Below, one piece after another: positions 53,093 to 63,077 of a DNA stretch of 64,000 nt (its first letter is position 1; each line of letters starts with the position of its first letter). Both the position numbers and the translations under genes were made by a program. Below the pieces are notes generated by a model. That model was given only the letters and a program-made list of their open reading frames with translations. It did not search any database and was not told where the DNA came from. Source of the DNA: Hybos culiciformis (taxonomy: Eukaryota; Arthropoda; Insecta; Diptera; Hybotidae); NCBI GenBank assembly GCA_964007475.1, contig OZ023273.1, positions 33,602,436 to 33,666,435 of the forward strand, in the 5' to 3' direction.

Positions 53093-53307
53093 AAAAAAAT
53101 TATTAAAAAAAAATTAAATAAAAAAATTTAAAAAATAAATAATAAAAATAGAAACATAAATAAAAAAAATTAATAAATAAAAAAAAAAAATAAAAAAAAA
53201 TAAAAAAAAAAATTAAAAAAAAAAATAAATAAATAAATAAATAAAAAAAAAAATAAAAAAAAAATTAAAATAAAAAATAAAAAATTAAATAAATAAAAAA
53301 AAAATTT
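53093..53307. repeat. A-rich low-complexity tract
   Basis: About 215 bases made almost only of A with scattered T, in AAAT/AAATA units, following the tRNA-like segment. Confidence 0.85.
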
Positions 53308-53748
53308 AGTCTAGTAAAATTTTTCTTTCGTATTTGCGGTGTTTTTGCTGAAGAATTTGAAAGGTTTTTGGTTTTGGGGTATAACGAACTACGAGCTTTT
53401 TTCAACGAAATGTTCGTTGTAGCCAAAATAACGAATTTTTCGTTGATTTTAACGAATTATTTAGTTATTAGTACGAGCAAATTTTTTTCTGTGTATATTA
53501 ATTTATTAATTGGAATAAGTGTAAAATATTCTGACAAGAAATTTAAACCTCAATTACACTTTGGAAAATATTATCTTGATATGTTAGTTACATTTTTGAA
53601 AATTAATTATGCCAAAAGCTTGCGATTTTTCATTTTTAAATTTCTCTCTATCAACTTGACCAGGTTTTATGCAAAATAACTACTTTTTTTTTTTTTTAAT
53701 AAAAATCTAATTTGTACATTTAAATCAAAAATATTTTTTATTCAGGAA

Positions 53749-54529
53749 CTAATACATACAACGTTTAACATATTTTGAGCAACGTAAATTGCAACATTCT
53801 TCTTTTTCTTCACATTTGTCACCTATATATTTACAACCAGGTTGATATTTGGATTCATCTAAATTGAGGCGATCTTTTAATCCGTCAATTGTCTTTGGAA
53901 TGTCGTCGACTCCTGAAGAGTTGTCATCTTCATCAACTTCTCCGGACTGCGGGAAAGCCTGGAATAATGAATTTTAAAAGAATATTAAATGTAACTTAAT
54001 TGTTGAATTTTTTGAAGATAAAATTCAGTACAAGGGTTTACCAGATCAAGGCTCAGGTTGAACATCCGTGCAAACAACTTATTGTTATTATCACATAAAT
54101 ATTCTTTTAATATAACATTAATTTATAAAGGAATCAAAATAATTAAATATCAAAAATAATTTAATATCGTCCACAATTCAAAATATTTGAAGATTTGATG
54201 GGATAAATTGAAAAATTGCAAACTATAGATCGTAAATTTTTCATTTAGTTCGAGGACAGTAATACAACTTTTTGAATTTTTGACAGTAACACAATTTTTT
54301 GAATTTTCAGAAAATCAGATATTTCAGAAATTATAGTTAGCCTCACTATTCCATTGAATACATTTTAAATTTAAATTGTTCAATTACTTAATGCACAGTT
54401 CAATTGTTTTTTGTGAAAAGACTTTCATAATATATTTTTAACTTTGATTTAACATTTAAAAATTTATCTTACATTTCCAGTTATTATAAATGCGAACAAA
54501 ATTGTAAAACACAGTAAAAATAACTTCAT
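53749..54529 (-). CDS. Small secreted six-cysteine (knottin-type) peptide
   Basis: Two exons, 54529-54473 and 53958-53749 (TAG), joined in phase 0: 88 codons plus stop. Residues 1-19 form a hydrophobic signal peptide (MKLFLLCFTILFAFIITGN). An acidic propeptide-like stretch follows (SGEVDEDDNSSGVDD and on). The C-terminal 28 residues hold six cysteines spaced C-X6-C-X5-CC-X3-C-X6-C (61, 68, 74, 75, 79, 86). This is the classic inhibitor-cystine-knot framework shared by many insect and spider peptides, including toxins, assassin-bug peptides and non-toxic knottins. The signal-peptide exon split from the mature exon is typical. A minus-strand AATAAA lies at 53737-53742. Target and role are unknown; it may be venom, salivary, defensive or neuropeptide-like. 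It lies on the same strand as the metalloprotease, 0.76 kb away, but has its own start and signal. Confidence 0.82.
53959..54472 (-). other. Intron of the knottin gene
   Basis: GT/AG intron (donor gtaaga, acceptor ttattccag on the minus strand); A+T-rich, nothing else seen. Confidence 0.75.
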
Positions 54530-55286
54530 TTTCCTTTAACTTTTTTTCACAGCTTCAATACTTAATGCTAGGTATTTTGAAAAACTAATTGCTTTTATAT
54601 TCAGAAATAAAGAAAGTTTTTTTTGTTTAAATAAATATTGAATTTTATTATTACTTATTTCAACAAGTGCAATTTTCTAAACCAAATATTTTCTAAATCA
54701 ACAATTTTGTTATTGCATTGTTTTCTCAGTATGCATTTTTGTCTGTTATATTAATTATTAAGTTCTGCAAATATAATACGGTATTAATTTTTACGAGTAT
54801 TGAAAATGTATCAAATCTTTGTTCAATTATAAAAGTTTTCTAGCACTTAAAGTGTAAAAAGTTATACAATCATACCGTGATTATTCCATATAATAATACT
54901 CAAATAAACGTAAATTTTTGAAAGACTTCGTATAATTTTGTACTTCTACAGTATTTTTCAAATAATTTGTTCTTACTGTTAATAACAGAAGCGATAAGAA
55001 AGCACAACATTTTAAAAAAAACTACAAATGAAATGAACTGATTATCATATTTTGTACTTTATTTAGGTGTCTGTTTAATCAACTGTACCATCTAAATTAA
55101 TCGGTTCGAAACCTAACTGATGCAAACCATAAAACGGTACATAGCGGTCCTTCGGTGCTTCTTTGGACCTAATACACCCTTAGCCATTGGAATAAAATAA
55201 ATAGTAAAAAACATAAGTATAGTATAGAATATGTATATTTTCAATAAATTTTGTAATTTATTGTTCTATTGAAATGCACTATTTTC
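54530..55286. other. Spacer between knottin and metalloprotease genes
   Basis: Contains the 3' end of the metalloprotease transcript (AATAAA, minus, at 55257-55262) and presumably the knottin promoter. A GC-richer bit at 55080-55180 (tcggttcgaaacctaactga and following) has no long frame. Confidence 0.5.
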
Positions 55287-57163
55287 TCAAATATCAACAC
55301 ATTTCCTATCGACACACATTTGGTTTTGTCCACAATTTGCACCATTTGGAACCATACCGGGATTAGGACCAGAAACTTCGTAATAAGCTGAATGGCAACG
55401 TCGGAACTTTGCGTTGTCGTCAGAAACCCAAGCAGATGATGGCGAAATAAAATGTTGATGGGAAAATTTAAACGTCAATTCCTCTTCAGGAGTTTCATGA
55501 GTGCACAACAATAAACCACATCTCTTACTATTATCATCGCATTTTGTATAATTACTTATGCTGGGATCGAAGCCACAATGAGCAAAATATCTTCCTTCGG
55601 TGTTTAAATCAAAGCATTTGTTTTCAACAACGGCATCTAATCCAAACAATTTTTGACATTGTTTAGAACGGCTTCCGCAGGAACCATTGTAACAATAAGC
55701 TTCTCCATTATTACATGGGGTTGCATTTGGAATAAAATCGTCAGCTGGGCAATCTCGGCTTCTACCATCGCAACTTTCTTCATAGTCACATTCACCTTGA
55801 GATGATCTGCAAACAATCCCGCTCGGTTTCGTTCGACAAGTATTCAAGTCACAACATTTTCCACTTCCACAAGTTGCATCTGGAGCTAGCTTGCATGTAT
55901 TAGCGTCACAACATTTATTCTTACAAAACAAAGGAATTCCACAATCACAATCTTCACCTATAATTTTCTTAGTTTAGTAAACATATCAACAAAAAAGAAG
56001 CATAAAAAAATGTTTGTATGTTTTTGTAAAAAAGTGACTTTTAAGTACTGAAAAATTCCCACTTTGTCTCGACTTCCATCATTTTTCAACCGAAATCAAT
56101 TAAAAGCGGCTCTGATCTTCGGACACAAGGGAAGTTTTTAAAAATAATAAAATAATAATATTAAAATAAAATATAAATAATAATATTAATAATAATAATA
56201 AAATAATAAAATAATAATAATAAAATAAATTAAATTTATGTGTTATTACCATCCTCAACTACACCATTTCCGCAGGTTGGTGAATCGAATATGCGATCTG
56301 GTTCATTTTTTAAGCAGTCTGTTAAGCCAAGTTTAACAGAAGCATTAAATGCCTTCTCACTGCAACTACTCCAATGCAAATTTGGTACTTTTCTAGATAT
56401 AGCAGACATAACACATGGGTCTTCCGATGATGTGTAAGATTCATCACTTTCATCGTGTATCATTCCAAACGCATGACCCATTTCGTGTGCAACAGTCACA
56501 GCAACTTGAAGAATATCATCACTGTGGTTACTTATGATTCCACCAGACATTTTCAAAGTGCAAATAGTTTTCACATTGGATTTTCCTATATTCAAAACAA
56601 TATGTAAAATTAATTGTTATTCTTTTTTTTATACGTAAGAAATTTGAAGAACTTTGAACATTTTATTTTAAAAATAAAAAATAACACTTTTTGTCAAATG
56701 TTAGGCAAAATGGTCGGTTCGGTATTTCAATTAAAGAATTAAAGAATAACATTTCTTACCTATAACTCCACCATCAAATTCTTGATTTGTTAGCAACATT
56801 GCATAATCATTCGGATATTTAGGTGTTATTTTTTTTGCCCGATATTCGAAGAATTGGTTTAAAACTTTAAGGCTGTTTGCATCTATCGGGATTTCATTAC
56901 GATCCTTCCATATCACGACATCAGTTAATACTACATGAACATTTAAAGACGCATAAATCTGAAAAATACGTTAAATTTTTTTAAAGAAGAAAAAGATTGA
57001 AGTTGTTAATTATACTTACAGCGTTAACATTGCTGATTAGATCTTTGGAATATTTATTTATTTCAGCAATATTTCTATTCATAGCATTATACAAACCGTT
57101 GTCAATGACCATTACTAGTTCTACATAAAGTGGTTCTCCGGCAGCCTCAGAACTAATTAAAAC
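55287..57163 (-). CDS. Secreted reprolysin: metalloprotease-disintegrin-Cys-rich, 3' exons
   Basis: Zinc endopeptidase of the M12B (ADAM/reprolysin) family with the layout of a P-III venom metalloprotease. Exons in coding order: 57163-57020, 56958-56760, 56585-56250 and 55957-55287 (TGA). All are in phase, giving 449 visible residues. The catalytic domain carries the intact zinc motif HEMGHAFGMIHD (His148, Glu149, His152, His158, numbered from the first visible residue). A Met-turn CVMS follows. The disintegrin domain starts CGNGVVEDGEDCDCG and has the loop CRSSQGECDYEESC, with ECD rather than RGD. A Cys-rich domain ends CVDRKCVDI and the stop. There is no EGF, transmembrane or cytoplasmic part, so a secreted product is expected. 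Signal peptide and prodomain are not in the four exons; the first exon starts in phase 0 and its partner is off-window or unrecognised. Similar proteases occur in parasitoid-wasp venoms as well as ordinary insect tissues; the role here is not known. Confidence 0.88.
56150..56228. repeat. (AAT)n-rich microsatellite
   Basis: Imperfect AAT/AAAT run within the intron between the protease and disintegrin exons. Confidence 0.85.
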
Positions 57164-59386
57164 CTTTAAAATAATAATTTTGATTATAAATTAAAATCAG
57201 AAATTTAAGGCAGTTAATTCTTTATTAAAAAATCTTATTCGAAGAAAATCGTGGTAGATAATGTGGATGCAATAATTTTTATAGGTTTCAATTTACATTA
57301 AGTGCTGCTTCGCAATAAAGGAAGGATTTTTAAAATTTTATCTATTTAATGTAATTGTATTTTTATATTGTTTAAATTAATTTTAAAGCTGTTTTTATTT
57401 TAAGGGTGTTAAATATTTTTAAATCCTAAAAACTTGTTTATGAAAACAGTTGGATGGGTGTGAAGATTAATAAAATAAATCTATCTCCTTCACTTTTTAT
57501 ATGATACAACTTGGACCTTACGGTAGTAAAAAGAACTTTTTTCATAATTATAAAATATTAAAAATACGTTACTATGAAAATTCAATTACATTGCAAATGG
57601 ATGCAAGGACAAAAAAACCCAAAATTTTCCAACTATTAAACTTCATTGCCCCGCGTAAGTAATATAACAAAACTGTAACTGGCTTTAAAATAACTGACCT
57701 TTATATACAGAATTTTTTTTATTAAAATCGTTTTATTATTAACAAACTTCGCACCATCATTCTGTTTATTCAAATGTATTAATCGTACAAACAAATTTGC
57801 ATGCCGTTGCTATACTGACAAAAACGCTATTTTTTCAAACAATTAAAACAAATTTAAAAATTGACATTTATATTCAAATATTTCAAAAAAAATATATAGT
57901 TCTGAAACATTTTGCCTTTGCATTTTTTTTTTAATTTTTACCTTAATTACGTACTATCAAATATTGTAAATAGGACCACTAAATTTGATTGAATTAAAAA
58001 TTGTACGTCAAGTCGTATAATAAATATTGAATTTATTCAACCTTTGAATTGGAAAATAACAAGAATTAAATTTACATTTTTTTGAACTGTAACTTAAATT
58101 AAGAAAGTCTAAAATATTAATCTGAAACAACCTGAGTGGGTCATACATTTTTTTTTTGATCGCCTTATGACCCTACTCAAACCGCCACAACGTAACAAAA
58201 CTCTAAATTCTGTGAATTTAAAATGAAAGAAGTTAAAAAAAATTTGTAGGTTTTCTAAATTTGTAAATACCATAAAAATGTAGGACAAAACTTCATAATG
58301 TGGCACAAAGATCAACTAAACTGGGCCATAATACCACAAAATGAATAAAAAAGAAAATTGCTATTACATCGTATCAACTTTTTATTTTAGAGGAACTCAA
58401 AAGCCAAAAACCAAAAAATTTAAAAACATATATATAAGTTATGCAATAAAAAAATTATTTAATAATTTTTTTCTTACATACTTTAACAAAAAACAATAAA
58501 TTGAGTAAAAACTAAATTAATTTTCAATAAAAAGATAATATTTGAAAACAAAACACATAAGCAATTCAATTTCAATTGATTTATAAATTAAGAAAAAGAA
58601 AAACTTTGTTCAGCTTTTCAGATGTTCAAGAAAAAAATAAATTAAAATTTAATCAATAATTAAGGAAGCTAACCATACCATCTGTAGATTTTCATATTAA
58701 ATGTCCGTTCGTCCGTCCGCGAGAAAAATGCTTCTAACTAATGAACCACTCAATCGACTTTTATTCTGTTAATGCCAAAACATGCGGAATCTCGTTCACT
58801 TCCACCTCGATTAAAATTTGAGATTCTTTTATTTCGGGTTTCGAAGTAAGGCACTCTCAACCAACCAACCAAGGGCTAAATAATTTTCAAATAAAATTTT
58901 TATAAATTATACATTTTATGAAAGTAAATGATTAAATTGTGATTAAAGTGTTGTAAATTGTCCATACGAGGAACTTAAAAAAATGGTTAGAGCTTAAAGA
59001 TTCGGACGATGGTCCAGATTTCGATGAAAATTGTTATATTTGAACATATATACGGTTTTATTGGATTTCGACCGGATTGGATGGATAGATATCGATTAGA
59101 GCATAAATTTTCAATGTGTCCTCCGCACAGCTCAAGGGCTCCGCACAAAATTATAATTTTAGAATTTTGCAAAAGTTTTTAACCAAAACAATTTTTTCTT
59201 TCTCTACGAAATTTTAAAATTTCTCAAAAGTTTTAACTAGAACAATTTTTTCTTTCATATATTTTTATTTTGAAGTTTATACTTCTTTAGCCGCGTTTGA
59301 TGATTTTTGGTAGAGGGTAAAAATCCATTTTCGAATCGAATTTTTCTCAGAATCGTCATCATTTTTCTCAGAAAAATAAGAATACT
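57164..59386. other. No supported gene; possible upstream intron of the protease gene
   Basis: A+T-rich. On the minus strand I looked for a prodomain exon with a PK.CG cysteine switch or a signal peptide and found none. A short inverted repeat (tgagtgggtcat / atgaccctactca) lies at 58133-58182. The stretch gtccgttcgtccgtccgcga near 58710 resembles the low-complexity core of some insect transposons. Confidence 0.45.
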
Positions 59387-59750
59387 TATTTTTTTATTAT
59401 ATTTAAGAAACCCAAAATCATATGGACAATATGGCTTAGTGGCTAGAACATCAGACTGTAAGTCTGAAGTTGCCTGGTTCGATTCCCAATGACAACATTT
59501 TTTAATTTCAAATATATGTATATATAGGGCCCAATATTACAAGCAAAAAAATTACATATCCTACCAATAAAAAAATTATGTTCAAAAAAATTAAAAATTA
59601 TTTTGTTCAAAAAAATTAAAAAAATTAAAAAAAAAAATGTGTTCTTTGGAAGAATCGAACCTGACACCTTCACTCTTATAGTCTGATGTTCTAGCCACTA
59701 AGCCATATAGCCCATATGATTTTGCCTTTCTAAAATATAATAAAAAAATA
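59387..59750. mobile_element. Inverted-repeat element with tRNA-Tyr-like arms
   Basis: About 100 bases at the left (tatttttttattatattt, then aaaatcatatgg, then the tRNA-like head) are repeated inverted at the right. Each arm contains a tRNA-like head: A box TGGCTTAGTGG at 59432-59442 and inverted at 59695-59705; B box GGTTCGATTCC at 59476-59486 and a variant inverted at 59651-59661. The left arm folds an anticodon arm TCAGA-CTGTAAG-TCTGA with GTA (Tyr) at 59458-59460. The right arm is degenerate there (ATA). T and acceptor stems do not pair. The centre is A-rich. Confidence 0.6.
59498..59568 (+). repeat. Dispersed repeat body, copy A
   Basis: Sequence following the left tRNA-like head, containing tatatagggcccaatattac and catatcctaccaat. 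It recurs almost exactly at 61653-61722, where it is again preceded by a degenerate head (tgcctggcacttccaga). Head plus body therefore look like one SINE-like unit. Confidence 0.7.
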
Positions 59751-59802
59751 ATTCTAATAAACCATTTATTTTTTTGTTTTTATTTTATTCTTGTAGGAGA
59801 AT

Positions 59803-59882
59803 AAGAATACTCAAAAAAGAATAAGAATAAGAATAAGAATTAGAATACTCAAAAAACGACGAGAATAAGAATACTCAAAAAA
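59803..59882. repeat. (AATAAG)n-type tandem repeat
   Basis: Repeated aataagaat / actcaaaaaa units just right of the inverted tRNA-like element. Confidence 0.7.
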
Positions 59883-60011
59883 CAAATTTGAAAAATGTAC
59901 ACAAAAATCTTTATCAATTTTATAAAGTACAACAACAACTTGAGATTTAATATTATTTAGGAAAATAAATCAAAAATATTTTTTGTATTTTTTTAAAAAG
60001 CTAAACTCATA

Positions 60012-60080
60012 TAGACAATATGGCTTAGGGGAACATCAGACTGTAAGTCTGAAGGTGCCTGGTTCGATTCCCAATGACGA
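60012..60080 (+). repeat. Third tRNA-Tyr-like head
   Basis: The same head as at 59425-59492 with a five-base deletion in the D-loop (ggcttagggg). The anticodon arm TCAGA-CTGTAAG-TCTGA (60036-60052) and B box GGTTCGATTCC (60061-60071) are perfect. The following sequence differs from copy A after about 20 bases. Because of the broken D and T arms it is classed as a repeat, not a tRNA gene. Confidence 0.6.
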
Positions 60081-60492
60081 GATTTTTGTGAAATATTTTA
60101 ATTTTTTTTTTTCATAATAATTAGTTTTTTTGAGATATTTAAACCGGTGATGTGCAACCTGCGGCAACAAAAATTGCACTTGATTTGAATAAATTCAGCC
60201 AAAGCAAAAACACTCAAATTTCTCATTAAATTTTATTTATGTTTTTACTCTTTGTATAGATTTATTTTATATTTTGTTATGTTTTATGTTGCAATTTTAC
60301 AAATTCTGAATTCTGAATTAAATCAAAACCAATAATCCATTATTATTTTATTCATTCGTTTTTTTATATGTGGCTCATGCCGAGGTACGAAATTTATTCA
60401 GTGGCTCTGGCACGCAATTGAGTTGAACATGCCTGATTTAAACAAACCAAAATGTTTTTATCAGCCAGTAATTTATTATTTTTTTTTAATTT

Positions 60493-60549
60493 TCTATATA
60501 CATATTCTATATACATATTCCATATACACATTCTATATACATATTCTAT
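60493..60549. repeat. 13-base tandem repeat, about 4.5 copies
   Basis: The unit is ttctatatacata with minor changes (ttccatatacaca). Confidence 0.85.
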
Positions 60550-61417
60550 TTTTGAAGCAAAACACAGAGCTAAGTAAAATTGTAGCAAATTTGGTGGCAA
60601 AGGTTATTTTTTGGTTCAAAAAAATTTGCAAATTAGGCAAAAACTTTTAATTAATAAATAATAAAATACATATTATAAAATTAAAATGTAGCTAAAAACT
60701 TATTTGAGAACTTAGTTGAAAACTGTAAAATTTCATATATGAATTAATGCAATTGAATATTGCTATAAAATGGATGTAAAAAATATTGGAAACGTTCATA
60801 AATTTAAGTATCGAGATCCTATTTCATTTTAAAAATTTAATTGTGAAAAAAAAATTATCCTGTTCAGAAATCAGTTTTTTAATAGCGAGTTGAATGAACT
60901 ATTTTTCAATATTGTGGGCAGCGTTCTGCAATATTCACAGCTTTTTCGTGCAATCTTATTTTCACAATAGAATTAACATAATCTTGTGATCATTCATAAA
61001 AAATTAAGACACCGGATAATAGGTATATCACTAAAGTCCCAACTAATTTTCAAAAATGTTTTACCACTTACTATGGCAAGACAGTTATATGTATATATGT
61101 ATTTAAACAAGCATTTGTTAATCCTGTTGTAGTTAATAAGATAATAAACGCTAAAAAAAGTACGAATTTTCCGGGAGAAAAATATGTAAGGAAAGTGATC
61201 ACATTTCATTTCATGTTTCATGTTTTTGTTTTATTTTTTTTACAGAGATCATGTAACCACTAAAGTTATAAACATTATATCCTATAAAACAAATTTATAA
61301 TATTGGACGCACTAAACTCGTTACAAATAATTTTATAAAAGCCTTGAGAAACAACATAGGTATATTTTGGCATTGATAGTATAGATATCGATCAAGTAAT
61401 TTATCATTATAGGTTTT

Positions 61418-61640
61418 CCCAGCTCAAAATATCCAAAAAAAAATTTTCAAAATAGATAGTTCCGTTGGAATAAAGATTACCTGGCCAAAAATTTTGGGTA
61501 GGGATCTACGGTTAGCGTTCTCCCGACTCAAAATATGCAAAAAAAAAATTTCCAAAATAGGTAGCTCCGGTGAAATAAAGATAACCAGACCAAACATTTT
61601 GGGTAGGAATTCATAATTATCGTACTTTTCTGCTGCCTGG
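61418..61640. repeat. Two-copy ~105-base direct duplication
   Basis: Block 1 starts ctcaaaatatccaaaaaaaa near 61422 and block 2 ctcaaaatatgcaaaaaaaa near 61526. Both continue with ttccaaaatag, a tagttccg/tagctccg motif, ggaataaagat and ccaaaaattttgggtagg. The copies are clearly diverged. Confidence 0.75.
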
Positions 61641-61652
61641 CACTTCCAGACT

Positions 61653-61722
61653 TTTTTTAATTTCAAATATATGTATATATAGGGCCCAATATTACAAGCA
61701 AAAAAATTACATATCCTACCAA
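61653..61722 (+). repeat. Dispersed repeat body, copy B
   Basis: Near-identical to 59498-59568 (same agggcccaatattacaagc core). It ends at the same place, ctaccaat, after which the two loci diverge. Confidence 0.75.
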
Positions 61723-61997
61723 TTGGTTGGTTGGCAACACTTGCAAGTAAAATTTTTGCGCTCTAAGAATTTAATTTTAAATTTATTTTAAATTAACAAA
61801 AGGAAAAAAAAAATTAAAGTTTCAATTAATTTGCTAAAATAAAACCAATATTATCATCACTACAGATATTTAAATTTTTTTGATTTTAAATTTAAATATA
61901 TTCTGAAGAATATCATCAAATCAACCCATTTCAATCTCATCATTCTCATCTGATACCTACATCGTTTTTTTTATTTTATTGTATTTTCTTTGAGGTT

Positions 61998-62427
61998 ATA
62001 AACTAGGCATTATGACTGGGGATTTAGAACAAGGAAAAATGACCAGAACAATGTGTGCAATTCAATCGACCTAGTTGATGACAGTGATACTGCACATCAA
62101 TCATCAATTGATAAAAAGCTGTCAATATTAATTTCGAATTCTACTGAGTTACAGAAAAATGTTGAAACGCTGTCGGAGAAAATTGATTCTTTTATCTCAA
62201 ATGAAAAGAATCTTAATAATAAAATTGATCAGCTAGAGAGCTATAACAAGGAACTTGAAGGGAAGGTTCAGAACCTATCCATGGATTTGAAACGGCTTAA
62301 AGTAAATGCAATTAAAAATGAGATGGTAATTAAGGGTATTAAGCTGTCAGCTGATAAGCCCCCTACCAATGAAATCCTGGCTATGATTGTATTTACTTAC
62401 TTCATTTTGAACTGCGTAATACTATAA
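61998..62427 (+). pseudogene. Retroelement ORF1-like coiled-coil fragment
   Basis: Open frame from just after an in-frame stop near 61995 to TAA at 62427. It reads DWGFRTRKNDQNN, then an acidic/Ser stretch, then a clear heptad-type coiled coil (NKIDQLESYNKELEGKVQNL) followed by KNEMVIKGIKLSADKPPTNE. A coiled coil followed by a short 'xxIxGI' strand is the pattern of ORF1-like proteins in insect non-LTR elements. The frame then runs into hydrophobic nonsense (FTYFILNCVIL) and there is a poly(A) tract at about 62470. It is most likely a truncated retroelement piece. No sensible ATG begins it. Confidence 0.4.
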
Positions 62428-63077
62428 ACAAAAATAATATCACTCACACTCACAATATTTCAATACAGACAAATACCAAAAAAAAAAAAAAAATTGCAAA
62501 TGTATACCTCTCACATGCATCATATCAATGTCAAACAAAGCTTAGTTTATAATGCTAAAATCTAAATTTTCCCTCTGAGCTAATCTATACTTTCCCTCTG
62601 AGCAAACAAAAAAAAAAAAAAAAAAAGAACCAATAAAAAAATACGCGACTATTTTTTTTTTTTTTCTAAAAAGCGGCCAGTCGATCAGTCGATGAATTTT
62701 CTTAACATGTGTTTGAATCTACTATTTTAAAGGATCTTCGAACCTCTACTACTAAATTTTTAAGCGAGTGTGGTTGGATTTTAGTACAAAAATTTAAACC
62801 ACACTTCAAAAATTGCACTTATTTTATTCAAAAAAACAAAATGAATAAAAATAGAACAATGGTAACCCTGAAAGAATTGCATTATAAAGTTTGCTGTCAA
62901 TTGTCAAATGTCAAGTAAGAATTTTTTTTTTCTTTTATCAAAAAACGAGGAAAATGGAGGAATATTGTAAATATAAATTATAATTATAATAATTTTAATT
63001 ATTTGATTTTATTTTTAATTATAAAAAAAAAAAATTATAAAATTATTATTATTTTTTTTAATAATTAAAAATAAAAT
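62428..63077. other. Repeat-like flank, no supported gene
   Basis: Two poly(A) tracts (about 62470-62485 and 62609-62627) and a duplicated tttccctctgagc phrase (62568 and 62591) suggest retroposed debris. The 62709-62918 frame has no family signature. Confidence 0.4.

Larger units (their letters stand above)
52776..53493. mobile_element. Tc1/mariner-type MITE (TA-flanked, CACAGAAAAAAATTTGCTCG ends)
   Basis: The left terminus CACAGAAAAAAATTTGCTCG plus TACT is repeated exactly inverted at the right end (53470-53493). Both ends are flanked by TA (52774-52775 and 53494-53495), the target duplication expected of Tc1/mariner elements. Subterminal sequence on both sides is rich in aacgaa / ttcgtta motifs. 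There is no transposase. The middle holds a tRNA-like segment followed by a long A-rich tract. Confidence 0.8.

Noticed and set aside
53368..53679. 103-codon plus-strand frame
   Set aside because: Crosses the right terminus of the TA-flanked MITE, so it cannot be a conserved gene unit; composition is chance-like.
56240..56437. Plus-strand frame over the metalloprotease exon
   Set aside because: Antisense shadow of the HEXXH-containing exon.
59425..59492. Functional tRNA-Tyr (GTA) gene
   Set aside because: A and B boxes and anticodon arm are good, but T stem and acceptor stem do not pair and the intron usual in eukaryotic tRNA-Tyr genes is absent; repeated copies indicate a repeat.
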